From an uncultured bacterium (GTDB lineage Bacteria > Pseudomonadota > Alphaproteobacteria > Rhodospirillales > Rhodospirillaceae): DNA of 64,000 nt. Numbering within the stretch: position 1 is the first letter of the stretch; each line of letters opens with the position of its first letter. Below are positions 8,574 through 16,652 of the stretch, piece by piece. The notes beneath the pieces are model-generated. The model saw only the letters and a list, made by a program, of their open reading frames with translations, ran no database searches and was not told the origin of the DNA. The position numbers were made by a program, and so were the translations under genes. The stretch lies in the NCBI GenBank assembly GCA_903888485.1, contig CAISTS010000010.1, positions 22,691-86,690 on the forward strand, written 5' to 3'.

Positions 8574-10609
8574 TCGGCGCGGCGCGTTACGGCCGCCGTA
8601 TCCTGCCATGCCTGCACCTCGCTGATGGCCTGAGCGAGGCAATCAAGCACGCGTGTGCAGGCTTGCGGCGCGCCCGCGACTTCATTCTCGCGCAGCATAT
8701 TCTCGAGTCGCGCTGCCGCCGCTGAAAGCTCATGCGCGCCCGCGATGCCGGCGCTGCCCTTGACGCGGTGAACGGCCGACGTCATTTCCATCCATTGCCG
8801 CTGCGCCAGCGACCGGCGGAGTTCCTCGCGCGCGTCAAGCATGACCGATGTCCACTGATCCAAGACTGGTGTGAGTCGGCTGGTATCATTGCCGAACACC
8901 GCACGCAGGTTCTTGAGGTCGATGGCCGCGCTGCCCGGCCGTGGGGAGATTTTCTCGACCATCGCCGGTACCGGCTGCAGGTCGGGCGTCAGCCAGCGCG
9001 CAAGCATCCCCTGCAGCCCGCTAATCTCGATGGGCTTGGCGAGGTAGTCGTCCATGCCTGCCGCCCGGCAGCGTTCGGCTTCACCCGGCATAGCGTTGGC
9101 CGTGATGGCGATGATCGGCAGACGCGTCTGGCCCGGCCGCTCGCTCTCGCGGATCAGGCGCGTGAGCTCGAAGCCATCGAGGCCCGGCATGTGGCAATCG
9201 CAGAGCAGCAGCAGGTAGGAGCCCTCGCGCAGAGCTTGGAGCGCGGCGTGGCCGTTGGCGGCCATATCGCAATCGAAGCCGAGGATGGCGAGCTGCTGAC
9301 GCAGCACTTGCTGGTTCACCACGTTGTCTTCCGCAACCAGGATCACACGGCCATCGGCGCGCGCTGCAGCCGTGGCGTCTTCGTCGCCCGTACCGCTCGC
9401 GGGCAGCGTGCGCGTCAGCAGGAGCCCTTCGTGTTCGGAAACAAGGGGCCGCGCCTCGGCGACGGCGTGGTATAGTGCTTCGCGCCGCAGCGGATGCGCG
9501 CGCACGGCGCGTACGCCGCGGCGCGCCATCACCTGCGCGCCACCAACCGCACGCGGATGCAACCACAGCACCGCGGGCTTGGTCTTGCTGCTGGCGTGAC
9601 TCAGCGTCAGCGTCGCCGCCTGCACATCCTCGGGTTCGGCATCGGGCCCGATGATAACGACCACTCGCTTTTCTCCGGACGCGCGCCCGCCGAGCTGCAA
9701 CTCGGCCAAACCCGCAGCGCCGAGATGACTGAGTGGACCGACTCGGCGCATCTCGGCGCCTGCGGCTTCCAGATAGCGCACGGCGATGGCGAGCGCCGGT
9801 TCGCCGGCATCGACCGCGAGGACCGAAAAGGCATCCAGTCGCGGCGGCGCGGCGCGCGCCGCCGCGACGGCTGCAATCGGGAATACAAGTTCGATCGTGA
9901 ATCGTGTGCCGCGCCCGGCGGTACTTTCGACGGTGATGGCGCCGCCCATGGCCTCGACGAGGTTGCGGCAAATCGCAAGACCAAGGCCCACGCCGCCGTG
10001 CCCACGCCCGGCGGATATGGTGAGCTGGGAAAAAGGTTTGAACAGGAAGGCATGCAACTCGTCCGGAATGCCTATGCCGGAGTCCGAGATGCCGAAGCGC
10101 ACGCCCAATTTGCCCTCGGACACGCCGGTGCTTTGTACCTGTAGCGCCACATGCCCCGCGTCGGTGAACTTGATCGCGTTGACGCCGATGTTGAGCAGCA
10201 CCTGGCGCAGGCGCACCGCGTCGCACATCACCGGCGGCAGATCGAAGCCGGCTTCACAGGTGATCGCCAAACCCTTGGGCTCGGCCTGGTTGGCGAGGGT
10301 CTCGGTGCAGCCCTCGATCAGATCGACAAGGTCGGTCGCGACTGGCACGAGGGTCAGTTTGGCCGATTCCATCTTCGCGAAATCGAGTACGTCATCGACG
10401 ATGCGCATCAGCGCAACGGACGACTCGCCAGCGGTGGCGATCACGCGCCGCTGCTCATCGGTCAGTGGTGTGCGCGCAAGAATTTCCAACATCCCCACTA
10501 CGCCCATCAGCGGCGTGCGGATCTCATGACTCATGGCCGCCCATACCCCGGCATCGAGGCCCGGCAGTGGCTCCTTGCTCGTCGGCTTGTGATCGGCGGC
10601 GTCCGGCAT
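8531..10609 (-). CDS. Sensor-less hybrid histidine kinase (HisKA-HATPase-pseudoREC-REC-Hpt)
   Basis: This 692-residue protein begins almost directly with the phosphorylation helix: His28 in AAMSHEIRTP, with only about 20 residues before it and no PAS, GAF or membrane segment. An ATPase domain follows (NIGVNAIKFTDAG, DSGIGIP, GHGGVGLGL). Next comes a receiver-like stretch without a clear acceptor (about 265-400), then a full receiver with the acceptor in LLLCDCHMPGLDGFELT. The protein ends with an Hpt domain (HRVKGSAGIAGA). It lies 41 bases downstream of the anti-sigma gene on the same strand, so it may be expressed with the ECF sigma factor. Its input must come from a partner protein or the degenerate receiver, by inference. 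Confidence 0.88.
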   Translation of the reverse strand: MPDAADHKPTSKEPLPGLDAGVWAAMSHEIRTPLMGVVGMLEILARTPLTDEQRRVIATAGESSVALMRIVDDVLDFAKMESAKLTLVPVATDLVDLIEGCTETLANQAEPKGLAITCEAGFDLPPVMCDAVRLRQVLLNIGVNAIKFTDAGHVALQVQSTGVSEGKLGVRFGISDSGIGIPDELHAFLFKPFSQLTISAGRGHGGVGLGLAICRNLVEAMGGAITVESTAGRGTRFTIELVFPIAAVAAARAAPPRLDAFSVLAVDAGEPALAIAVRYLEAAGAEMRRVGPLSHLGAAGLAELQLGGRASGEKRVVVIIGPDAEPEDVQAATLTLSHASSKTKPAVLWLHPRAVGGAQVMARRGVRAVRAHPLRREALYHAVAEARPLVSEHEGLLLTRTLPASGTGDEDATAAARADGRVILVAEDNVVNQQVLRQQLAILGFDCDMAANGHAALQALREGSYLLLLCDCHMPGLDGFELTRLIRESERPGQTRLPIIAITANAMPGEAERCRAAGMDDYLAKPIEISGLQGMLARWLTPDLQPVPAMVEKISPRPGSAAIDLKNLRAVFGNDTSRLTPVLDQWTSVMLDAREELRRSLAQRQWMEMTSAVHRVKGSAGIAGAHELSAAAARLENMLRENEVAGAPQACTRVLDCLAQAISEVQAWQDTAAVTRRADQAAFSAAASGVTK

Positions 10610-10650
10610 GCCTGGAAGGATAAGCCGGGCGCGCGCCGCCCGCCAGCGGG

Positions 10651-10875
10651 CTAAAGGCGTGCCAGGACTAGGGAAAGGGCGTTTGAGGACATCGGCGCGG
10701 GCGCGATTTCGTCAAGCAGCGTGCCGCCGACAATCTCCAAAGCAGCCACCGCCGACCGGCAGCGCGCGCACCCCGGCAGGTGAGCGGCGACCGCGACCGC
10801 AGGCGCCTCTGCCAACATGCCGGCGGCGTAGGAAAGCAAAGTTTCTTCGGTGATGTGATAGGCCGCGTGCGTCAT
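10651..10875 (-). CDS. ChrR-like anti-sigma factor consisting only of the zinc-binding domain
   Basis: The 74-residue protein closely resembles the N-terminal anti-sigma domain of Rhodobacter ChrR, with His7, His32, Cys36 and Cys39 in the H-x3-C-x2-C zinc signature and the VGGTLLDEIAP stretch that follows in ChrR. Family members normally continue for more than 100 residues into a cupin domain that senses singlet oxygen or peroxide. Here the frame stops at residue 74, and neither the next 40 bases nor the following gene encode a cupin. It starts 16 bases after the sigma factor stop and should bind and hold that sigma factor. Confidence 0.82.
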   Translation of the reverse strand: MTHAAYHITEETLLSYAAGMLAEAPAVAVAAHLPGCARCRSAVAALEIVGGTLLDEIAPAPMSSNALSLVLARL

Positions 10876-10891
10876 GGCGCACGCGCGAAAT

Positions 10892-11470
10892 CTACTCGGT
10901 TTCGCCGAGCTGGGGCGCGAGCCGGCGCATGGCCAGGCGCAGCCGCGATTTCACCGTGCCCAAAGGAAGCGACAACGCTGCGGCGATCTCGCCGTGGGGC
11001 TTGTCTTCGAAGAACGACAGCCGCACGACGGTCGCTTGCTCCGCGGGCAGTTGCGCCAAAGCTTCGCGCACACGCCGCTCGCGCTGCTCGCCCAGCAGGA
11101 ATTCGTCGGGCCGAAGCGGCGGTGTGGGCGCAAGCGCCGGATCCCCGGCATCGAACATCGGGCGCCTTTGTTTGCGCAGCGCATCGATCCGCAGATTGCG
11201 GACGATCGTGTAGATCCACGTACTCGCCGAAGCTTTCTCTGGATCGAATGTCTCGCAGCGCCGCCATACGATCAGCATCGCCTCCTGCGCCAGCTCCTCC
11301 GCCCCAGCGGCGTCGACGCCTTGGCGCATCAGATAGGCTTTCACGCGCGGCGCGTAGTAGACGAACAGCCGCACGAACATCTGTTTGTCGTGCTGGATCG
11401 CAATCGCCACGAGCAGCGCCGACATTTCGTTGGGTGAAGCATTTGTGATGGGGATTGCTGGAAACGTCAT
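10892..11470 (-). CDS. rpoE: ECF RNA polymerase sigma factor, RpoE/ECF11-like
   Basis: This is a 192-residue ECF sigma factor. Region 2 includes AEELAQEAMLIVWRRCETFD and TWIYTIVRNLRIDALRKQ. Region 4 includes LPAEQATVVRLSFFEDKPH and LPLGTVKSRLRLAMRRL. The pairing with a ChrR-type anti-sigma gene 16 bases downstream assigns it to the group that directs the singlet-oxygen/photooxidative response in Rhodobacter. Its divergent neighbour encodes cyclopropane fatty acid synthase, and cfa genes are reported members of RpoE-ChrR regulons. The ATG at 11470 is chosen; a TTG at 11497 and a later ATG in the same frame are alternatives, and none has a strong ribosome binding site. Confidence 0.87.
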   Translation of the reverse strand: MTFPAIPITNASPNEMSALLVAIAIQHDKQMFVRLFVYYAPRVKAYLMRQGVDAAGAEELAQEAMLIVWRRCETFDPEKASASTWIYTIVRNLRIDALRKQRRPMFDAGDPALAPTPPLRPDEFLLGEQRERRVREALAQLPAEQATVVRLSFFEDKPHGEIAAALSLPLGTVKSRLRLAMRRLAPQLGETE

Positions 11471-11711
11471 CGGCGCGCGTCCGATGCTGTTTGCCAAGCG
11501 ATGCCCACGACGGTTGCAGCGCGCGCAGTGCCCTTCTGGGTCTTATGCGCCTGTCCGCAAGCACGGGACGTCTCCCGTCTCAATTCCACCCGTCTCTTCA
11601 TACGCATCGCGCGGCTCTCTGGATTACCGTTCTGGTTCCTGGAGCCGAGTCTGTCATTAACCTGTGTTTACAAAGTTAATGTCCCTTAACGGCGTAAGAC
11701 TAATTAACAAA

Positions 11712-11740
11712 TGATTCTTGAGGGCCAAATCAGTGTAAAA
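11712..11740 (+). promoter_or_regulatory. Candidate ECF-type promoter of cfa in the sigma/cfa divergent region
   Basis: In the AT-rich 294-bp region between the divergent sigma factor and cfa genes, TGATTC (11712-11717) is followed after 17 bases by GTAAAA (11735-11740), about 25 bases before the cfa ATG. The -35 element resembles the TGATCC element of RpoE/ChrR-type promoters with one change. TAAGA at 11695-11699 has no matching upstream element. This is a suggestion from spacing and resemblance only. Confidence 0.3.
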
Positions 11741-11764
11741 TCATAAGGTTATTGGGAAACGCAA

Positions 11765-12961
11765 ATGGTCACCAACGCCGGCGTCGGCAGTCGTGTCATC
11801 CAGAAGTTCTTGGACGTCGTCGGTCGTCTTACCGCGGGCGCCATCGATCTCATCCTGCCGGACGGGGCGCGCTACACTCTGACCAGCAATGGTGCGCCTG
11901 GACCACGCGTGACCATGCGCATCAACCGCTGGCGCGCCGTGCGCAAATTCCTGACGCAAGGCGAGCTTGGCTTCGTTGAGTCCTACATGGACGGCGACTG
12001 GGAATGCTCGGACCTCGCCGGCATCATCCAGCTCGGCATCCTCAATTCGGCAAGCTGGAATTCGCGCAAGGTGCGCAGCGCCGCGCATCGGCTTTGGAAT
12101 CGCCTGGCGCATATGATGCGCGGCAATACCAAACGCGGCGCGAAGCGCAACATCGCTGCGCATTACGACCTCGGCAATGCGTTCTACGAACAGTGGCTCG
12201 ATCCGACGATGACCTACTCGTCGGCTTACTTCGACAAACCGGATCAGACCCTGACGGCCGGCCAGATCCAGAAGTACCGGCGCATCGCCCAGCTGCTGGA
12301 CCTCAAACCCGAGCACCACATCCTTGAAGTCGGATTCGGCTGGGGCGGCTTCGCCGAGTTCGCGGTGAAGGAATACGGCTGCCGGCTCACGGGCCTTACG
12401 CTCTCCAAGGAGCAACTGAGGTTCGCCAGTGAGCGGCTGCAGAAGCAGGGCCTCGCGGACAGAGTCGATTTCCGTCTGCAGGACTACCGCGACGTCGGCG
12501 GCACCTTCGACCGGATCGCCTCCATTGAAATGTTCGAAGCCGTCGGCGAGGCGCACTGGGCGCGCTACTTCGACATGGTGCGCGAGCGTCTCGCGCGCGG
12601 CGGCGCGGCCGCCTTGCAGATCATCACCATCGCCGAGGAACGCTTCGACTACTATCGGCGCAACCCCGACTTCATCCAGCGCTACATTTTCCCGGGTGGC
12701 ATGCTGCCGTCGATCGAACGGCTAAAGAGCCACGTGGAGCACGCACAGCTGCGCTGCGACGATGCGCTGATGTTCGGCGACAGCTACGCCGCGACACTGC
12801 GCCTCTGGCGCGACCGCTTCCTCGGCGCCTGGCAAACCATCGAGCCTCTGGGCTTCGACGAGCGCTTCCGGCGCATGTGGGAGATGTACCTGGCCTACTG
12901 CGAAGGCGGCTTCCGCACGCGCGCTATCGACGTCGGCCAGTTCAAATTGGTCAGGCCATAA
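11765..12961 (+). CDS. cfa: Cyclopropane-fatty-acyl-phospholipid synthase
   Basis: This 398-residue enzyme methylates cis double bonds of membrane phospholipid acyl chains with S-adenosylmethionine. A short N-terminal domain precedes the Rossmann methyltransferase domain. AHYDLGNAFYEQWLD, YSSAYFD and the SAM-binding HILEVGFGWGGFAEFA are diagnostic. The C-terminus MYLAYCEGGFRTRAIDVGQ carries the conserved Cys-Glu-Gly-Gly-Phe element. It is divergent from an RpoE-like sigma factor, so induction under oxidative or photooxidative stress is likely but inferred. A hairpin follows the stop codon. Confidence 0.93.
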   Translation: MVTNAGVGSRVIQKFLDVVGRLTAGAIDLILPDGARYTLTSNGAPGPRVTMRINRWRAVRKFLTQGELGFVESYMDGDWECSDLAGIIQLGILNSASWNSRKVRSAAHRLWNRLAHMMRGNTKRGAKRNIAAHYDLGNAFYEQWLDPTMTYSSAYFDKPDQTLTAGQIQKYRRIAQLLDLKPEHHILEVGFGWGGFAEFAVKEYGCRLTGLTLSKEQLRFASERLQKQGLADRVDFRLQDYRDVGGTFDRIASIEMFEAVGEAHWARYFDMVRERLARGGAAALQIITIAEERFDYYRRNPDFIQRYIFPGGMLPSIERLKSHVEHAQLRCDDALMFGDSYAATLRLWRDRFLGAWQTIEPLGFDERFRRMWEMYLAYCEGGFRTRAIDVGQFKLVRP

Positions 12962-12966
12962 AAGAA

Positions 12967-12996
12967 AAGCCCGCCACCGTTTCCGGTGACGGGCTT
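12967..12996. terminator. Bidirectional terminator between cfa and the heme protein gene
   Basis: A 13-bp stem with one mismatch (AAGCCCGCCACCG / CGGTGACGGGCTT) and a four-base loop lies between two convergent genes. On the minus strand it is followed by TTCTTT, on the plus strand by CCTTCAT. It probably serves both genes. Confidence 0.78.
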
Positions 12997-13011
12997 CCTT
13001 CATCTCAGCTC

Positions 13012-15270
13012 TTAGAACGCGAGCGGGTCCGGGCGCACCTGGAACTTTACCAGGGTCGGGCCGAGGCCCTCATCGCCGCCTTCCTGGTGCCAGACCGGGA
13101 TGTGGCTGAAGGAACTCCACAGCCCCCTACCCTTCCAGCCCGCCTTCGGGTCGTCGATGCGGCCTTCGACATTCCTCGTGTAGAACGCCGCCGGATAGGG
13201 CACACGCATGATCGAGAACTTCTCGGTCTGTTGGTTGAAGGCCAATAGCGAGTCCGAGTTCGAGCCCGGCAGGATGATCGTGTCCTTGCCAAGACCCGAG
13301 GTGTCGTAGAGGTCGGCCCAAACGACGTAGTGGAAGTCCGCGGTGCCGATGGAGCCGTCGGCCAGCTTCGGACCGGGTGCGTCGAAGAACTTCCAGCCTT
13401 CGGGGCATTGCTGACCCGTGGCCGTCGGACCCTTGGTGACCTTGCACTTGCTGCGGTCGAACTTGCCCATCTGGCCGGTCGAGAACGACACCCAGGCGAC
13501 GCCTTTGCTGTCGACGGTGATGCCGCGCGCGCCCAGCGCCGGATACTTGCCGTTGGCCTGCATCGGCGGCTCATAGAGCTCGTTCATGCAGGTTTCCGGC
13601 GGATTGGCGCCGCGATCGAAGCGCACGATGCCGCTCGGCGTGGTGGGCGTGTACTTAGCGAGCCAGACCGCCGTGCTCGATGGATCGGTCTCGATACCGT
13701 ACATGAAGCCCTGAATGCGCGTGTCCTTGCCGGGATCCATCTTGGCCGTACCGGCCTTGGCCGCGCCGCCGTCCTCACCGCCGCTCACCTGACCGCCCTG
13801 CTCGTTCCACGTCGTGCGGTCCTGGGTGATTTTGCCGTCGCCGCTGGTGTCGAGCACCATCGGGCACCAACCGGTCGATTTTTGGGTGTCACGTTTGGTG
13901 GCGTCGTAAGTCTTGGTATCGACCCAGCCGATCACCTTGCTGTCGCCGCTGAAGTAAAGCGTGTCGTCAGAATTGTGGGCGAAGTTGAGGTGGTGGGTCT
14001 GGAAACAGATCAGATGCTGATAGACCTTCTTGTCCGCCGGATCGTACATGATGATCGTGCCGGTGCGGTCGCTGGGACCCGTACCCCAGGTCTTCTGCTC
14101 GCGGCCGCCCGTTCCCATGGGGATCGGGAACAGCTTGGCGTACTTATTCGACGGATCGGCGCAATAGGCCGGCTGCGTCGCCAGCGTGCCGTCTTCGAGT
14201 TTCGTCAGCGGATCGAGCTTGCCGCCGCCGTTCCACACGCGGCCCTTCTGATCGATCATGGGCGTATGCGGGAAAGCGTCGGTGTCGTGCGCTTCCTGGT
14301 AACCCGGGATGCGCACTTCGTTCTGCTCGTTGGTCTTGGGGTCAAGCCAACCCAGCGTGCCGGTGAACACGCCCGCGCCGTAAATCTTGGTCTCGGGCAG
14401 GAGCACCGGGTTGCGACGGTCGGTCATGGTGATGTCGTGCATGAAGCGGCCCATCTCGCCCGGGATGCCGCCCCAATCCCATTCCGTCAGCACGATATTG
14501 CGCTCGACGCCGGAGGGACGCGGCGGCGTTTGGGCCGGCAGATCGCCGTCCTGCACGCGCTTGGTCCAGTCCGCGAGGATCGTCAGGGTGCGCGAGATGC
14601 CCATCTGCGTGACTTGGTTGAGCATGCGGCGCGAGCCGTAGTTGTGATAGCCCGCGAGCACCGGGTCACCCTCGGGCCGCGTCTTCTGGATGCGCTGCAG
14701 CCAGCCTTCGACGGTCGGGATCGGCGTGTCGCGCGTGATCTTCGAGCCGAGCGAATGGCAGGTGATGCAAATGCGGAACTCGCCGATGTACTGCTGCTGC
14801 GTCTTGATGTAGGGCGCGATGCCGTTGCCCTTGGGACCCGTGCCCGGGAACTCGTTCTCGGCCGGCATTCTCATTAATGAGAGCCAGTAGTTGGGCGGAT
14901 AGTACTCGGCCGCCGCCTTCTTGGTCGGCGCGATGGTGGCGGTGAGATTGAGCTTCTTGCCGATGCCCGATTCAACCGGAGTTGAGTCGACGAGGCCGTA
15001 GCCGCGCACGAAAATCTTGTAGTTGGCTTTGGGCAGTTCGGGCAGCACATAGCGCCCTTGGTCATCGGTGACCACGACCTTCATGAAACGGGTCGATAGG
15101 TCGAGCGTTTCGGCGACCACCCATACGCCCGCTTCCGGGCCGGCGGTGCTGGTGACGACGCCCGAGATGCCGTTCGGCACCGTTGGGACACTTGCATCGC
15201 CCGCGAAGGCGGAGCCGGCGCCGACCAAAAATGTGGATGCGAATAGCGCGCGCGTGAGGTGCTTCTTCAT
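13012..15270 (-). CDS. Secreted CxxCH heme-binding protein with carboxypeptidase-regulatory-like domain and propeller-like body
   Basis: This 752-residue exported protein starts at an ATG with GGGAG upstream and has a clear signal peptide (residues 1-23, ending SAFA). Residues about 33-115 form a carboxypeptidase-regulatory-like Ig-type fold (GISGVVTSTAGPEAGVWVV). C168-I-T-C171-H172 is a single c-type heme attachment site followed by a helical region. The rest, about 280-752, is rich in short repeated strands with NGGGKLDP and GITVDSKGVAWVSF, resembling virginiamycin-B-lyase/SMP-30-type propellers. It also carries a calcium-type loop, D474 to D484 (DTSGDGKITQD). It acts in the periplasm, perhaps as an electron-linked dehydrogenase or lyase. 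The substrate is unknown. Confidence 0.75.
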   Translation of the reverse strand: MKKHLTRALFASTFLVGAGSAFAGDASVPTVPNGISGVVTSTAGPEAGVWVVAETLDLSTRFMKVVVTDDQGRYVLPELPKANYKIFVRGYGLVDSTPVESGIGKKLNLTATIAPTKKAAAEYYPPNYWLSLMRMPAENEFPGTGPKGNGIAPYIKTQQQYIGEFRICITCHSLGSKITRDTPIPTVEGWLQRIQKTRPEGDPVLAGYHNYGSRRMLNQVTQMGISRTLTILADWTKRVQDGDLPAQTPPRPSGVERNIVLTEWDWGGIPGEMGRFMHDITMTDRRNPVLLPETKIYGAGVFTGTLGWLDPKTNEQNEVRIPGYQEAHDTDAFPHTPMIDQKGRVWNGGGKLDPLTKLEDGTLATQPAYCADPSNKYAKLFPIPMGTGGREQKTWGTGPSDRTGTIIMYDPADKKVYQHLICFQTHHLNFAHNSDDTLYFSGDSKVIGWVDTKTYDATKRDTQKSTGWCPMVLDTSGDGKITQDRTTWNEQGGQVSGGEDGGAAKAGTAKMDPGKDTRIQGFMYGIETDPSSTAVWLAKYTPTTPSGIVRFDRGANPPETCMNELYEPPMQANGKYPALGARGITVDSKGVAWVSFSTGQMGKFDRSKCKVTKGPTATGQQCPEGWKFFDAPGPKLADGSIGTADFHYVVWADLYDTSGLGKDTIILPGSNSDSLLAFNQQTEKFSIMRVPYPAAFYTRNVEGRIDDPKAGWKGRGLWSSFSHIPVWHQEGGDEGLGPTLVKFQVRPDPLAF

Positions 15271-15387
15271 ACTCGTTCTCCCTTCCCGAAACCGAGATGC
15301 GACTGCTGATCGCCGGGGATTCTCAAGCACGGACAATTGGCGGTCAATACACGAAGTCCGCAATGCGGCCCTTGGAGCGACAGGGCT

Positions 15388-16182
15388 CTAATTTATCTGG
15401 CCTTTGAGACGCTTTTTGACGCCGATGATGCGCCGCGTCATGGCGAAGAACAGGGCGTAAGGCGCCATGCGCAAGCCCTTGAAGATGGCCACCATCGGAA
15501 ACGGAAAGGCGATTTCGAATTTTCCCTTGGTCATGCCGCGATAAATGATGCGCGCGGCTTCTTCGGCTTCGAGCAGGAATGGCATGTTGAACTTATTCTT
15601 CGAGGTCAGCGGTGTGCGCACGAAACCGGGATTGATGATGCTGATGCCGACACCTTCGACTTCGAGCTCCGGTTTCAATGCTTCGCACATATTGATCAGC
15701 GCCGCTTTGCTCGCGCCGTAGGCCGCCGACAACGGCAGGCCGTTGTAACCCGCGACCGATCCCATGACGCCGATGTGGCCCGCGCGGCGCGACATGAAGG
15801 TCGGCAGCACCGCCGCGATACAATTCACGACGCCCAGGAAGTTGATCTCCATCAACGTGCGGAAAGGCGCGACGTTGAACGTCGTCGCATCGCTGGGGAC
15901 GGACGTTCCCGCATTGAAGATCACGTGGTCGAGCGGCCCCATGTCGAACTCGATCGCCTTGAAAGTCTGCTTCATGGCGTCGTGGTGGGTGACGTTGGCG
16001 GGGAACGCGAAGACCTTGCCGGCAAGGCCCTCGGCGGCGGCCTCTTGCGCCAACGTTTCGAGGTCGGATGCGGTGCGTGCGCTCGCCGCCACGCTCCAAC
16101 CGCGGGTGGCGTATTCAAGCGCGAGGGCCCGGCCAATGCCTTTGCCCGCACCTGTGATCCAAACGTTGCCCGGCTTCGTCAT
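15388..16182 (-). CDS. Short-chain dehydrogenase/reductase (SDR)
   Basis: This 264-residue classical SDR has the nucleotide motif TGAGKGIGRA near the N-terminus, NAG near residue 90 and the catalytic Y-x3-K in AAYGASKAAL, preceded by a serine-containing GSVAGYNG. The C-terminal region is basic and ends after a hydrophobic stretch, suggesting membrane association. The ATG at 16182 follows CCGGAAC and is chosen because the upstream extension in the same frame runs into the divergent DUF2237 gene. It oxidises or reduces an alcohol or ketone with NAD(P). The substrate is not indicated by the neighbours. Confidence 0.86.
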   Translation of the reverse strand: MTKPGNVWITGAGKGIGRALALEYATRGWSVAASARTASDLETLAQEAAAEGLAGKVFAFPANVTHHDAMKQTFKAIEFDMGPLDHVIFNAGTSVPSDATTFNVAPFRTLMEINFLGVVNCIAAVLPTFMSRRAGHIGVMGSVAGYNGLPLSAAYGASKAALINMCEALKPELEVEGVGISIINPGFVRTPLTSKNKFNMPFLLEAEEAARIIYRGMTKGKFEIAFPFPMVAIFKGLRMAPYALFFAMTRRIIGVKKRLKGQIN

Positions 16183-16258
16183 GGAGTTCCGGTAATTGGA
16201 AGTCGCTTCGGCTATCATTACATAATATGAGACGGCGGCGACACCTTCGGAGAGTGCC

Positions 16259-16651
16259 ATGCGCGATATGAGTGAACCCCAACGGCCTGCGCGGAACGTG
16301 CTCGGCGGCACGCTGCAGATTTGTTCGACGCGCCCCATGACCGGCTTCTTCCGCGACGGCTGCTGCAACACCGGCCCACAGGACCGGGGATCGCACACGG
16401 TCTGCGTGGTCACTACGGAAGAGTTCCTGGCTTACAGCAAGCGCGCCGGCAACGACCTCTCGACGCCGATGCCCGAATACGGCTTTCCGGGCCTCACACC
16501 CGGCGATAGCTGGTGCCTGTGCGCACCGCGCTGGCAGCAGGCCTTCGAAGCCGGCGCAGCACCGAAGGTCGTGCTCGCCGCAACGCACGAAGGCGCGCTC
16601 GAACACACGGCGCTCGCCGATCTCAAGAAGTTCGCTGTGGATCTGATGTGA
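16259..16651 (+). CDS. DUF2237 family protein
   Basis: This 130-residue protein matches the DUF2237 family throughout: NVLGGTLQICS near the start, GFFRDGCCNTGPQDRG, the central THxVCVVTTEEFLAYSK-like stretch, and GDSWCLCAPRWQQAFEAG with APKVVLAATHEGAL at the end. Four conserved Cys (two in CC, two in CLC) suggest metal or disulfide chemistry. The function is unknown; the family is often found near oxidative-stress genes. GGAGAG sits four bases before the chosen ATG, and a second ATG nine bases downstream is possible. It converges on ctaB with one base between the stop codons. Confidence 0.9.
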   Translation: MRDMSEPQRPARNVLGGTLQICSTRPMTGFFRDGCCNTGPQDRGSHTVCVVTTEEFLAYSKRAGNDLSTPMPEYGFPGLTPGDSWCLCAPRWQQAFEAGAAPKVVLAATHEGALEHTALADLKKFAVDLM

Positions 16652-16652
16652 G

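Noticed and set aside
13330..14877. 515-codon frame opposite the exported heme protein
   Set aside because: Low-complexity Arg/Ala/Gly-rich translation, no start signal, and a confident signal-peptide-bearing gene on the other strand.
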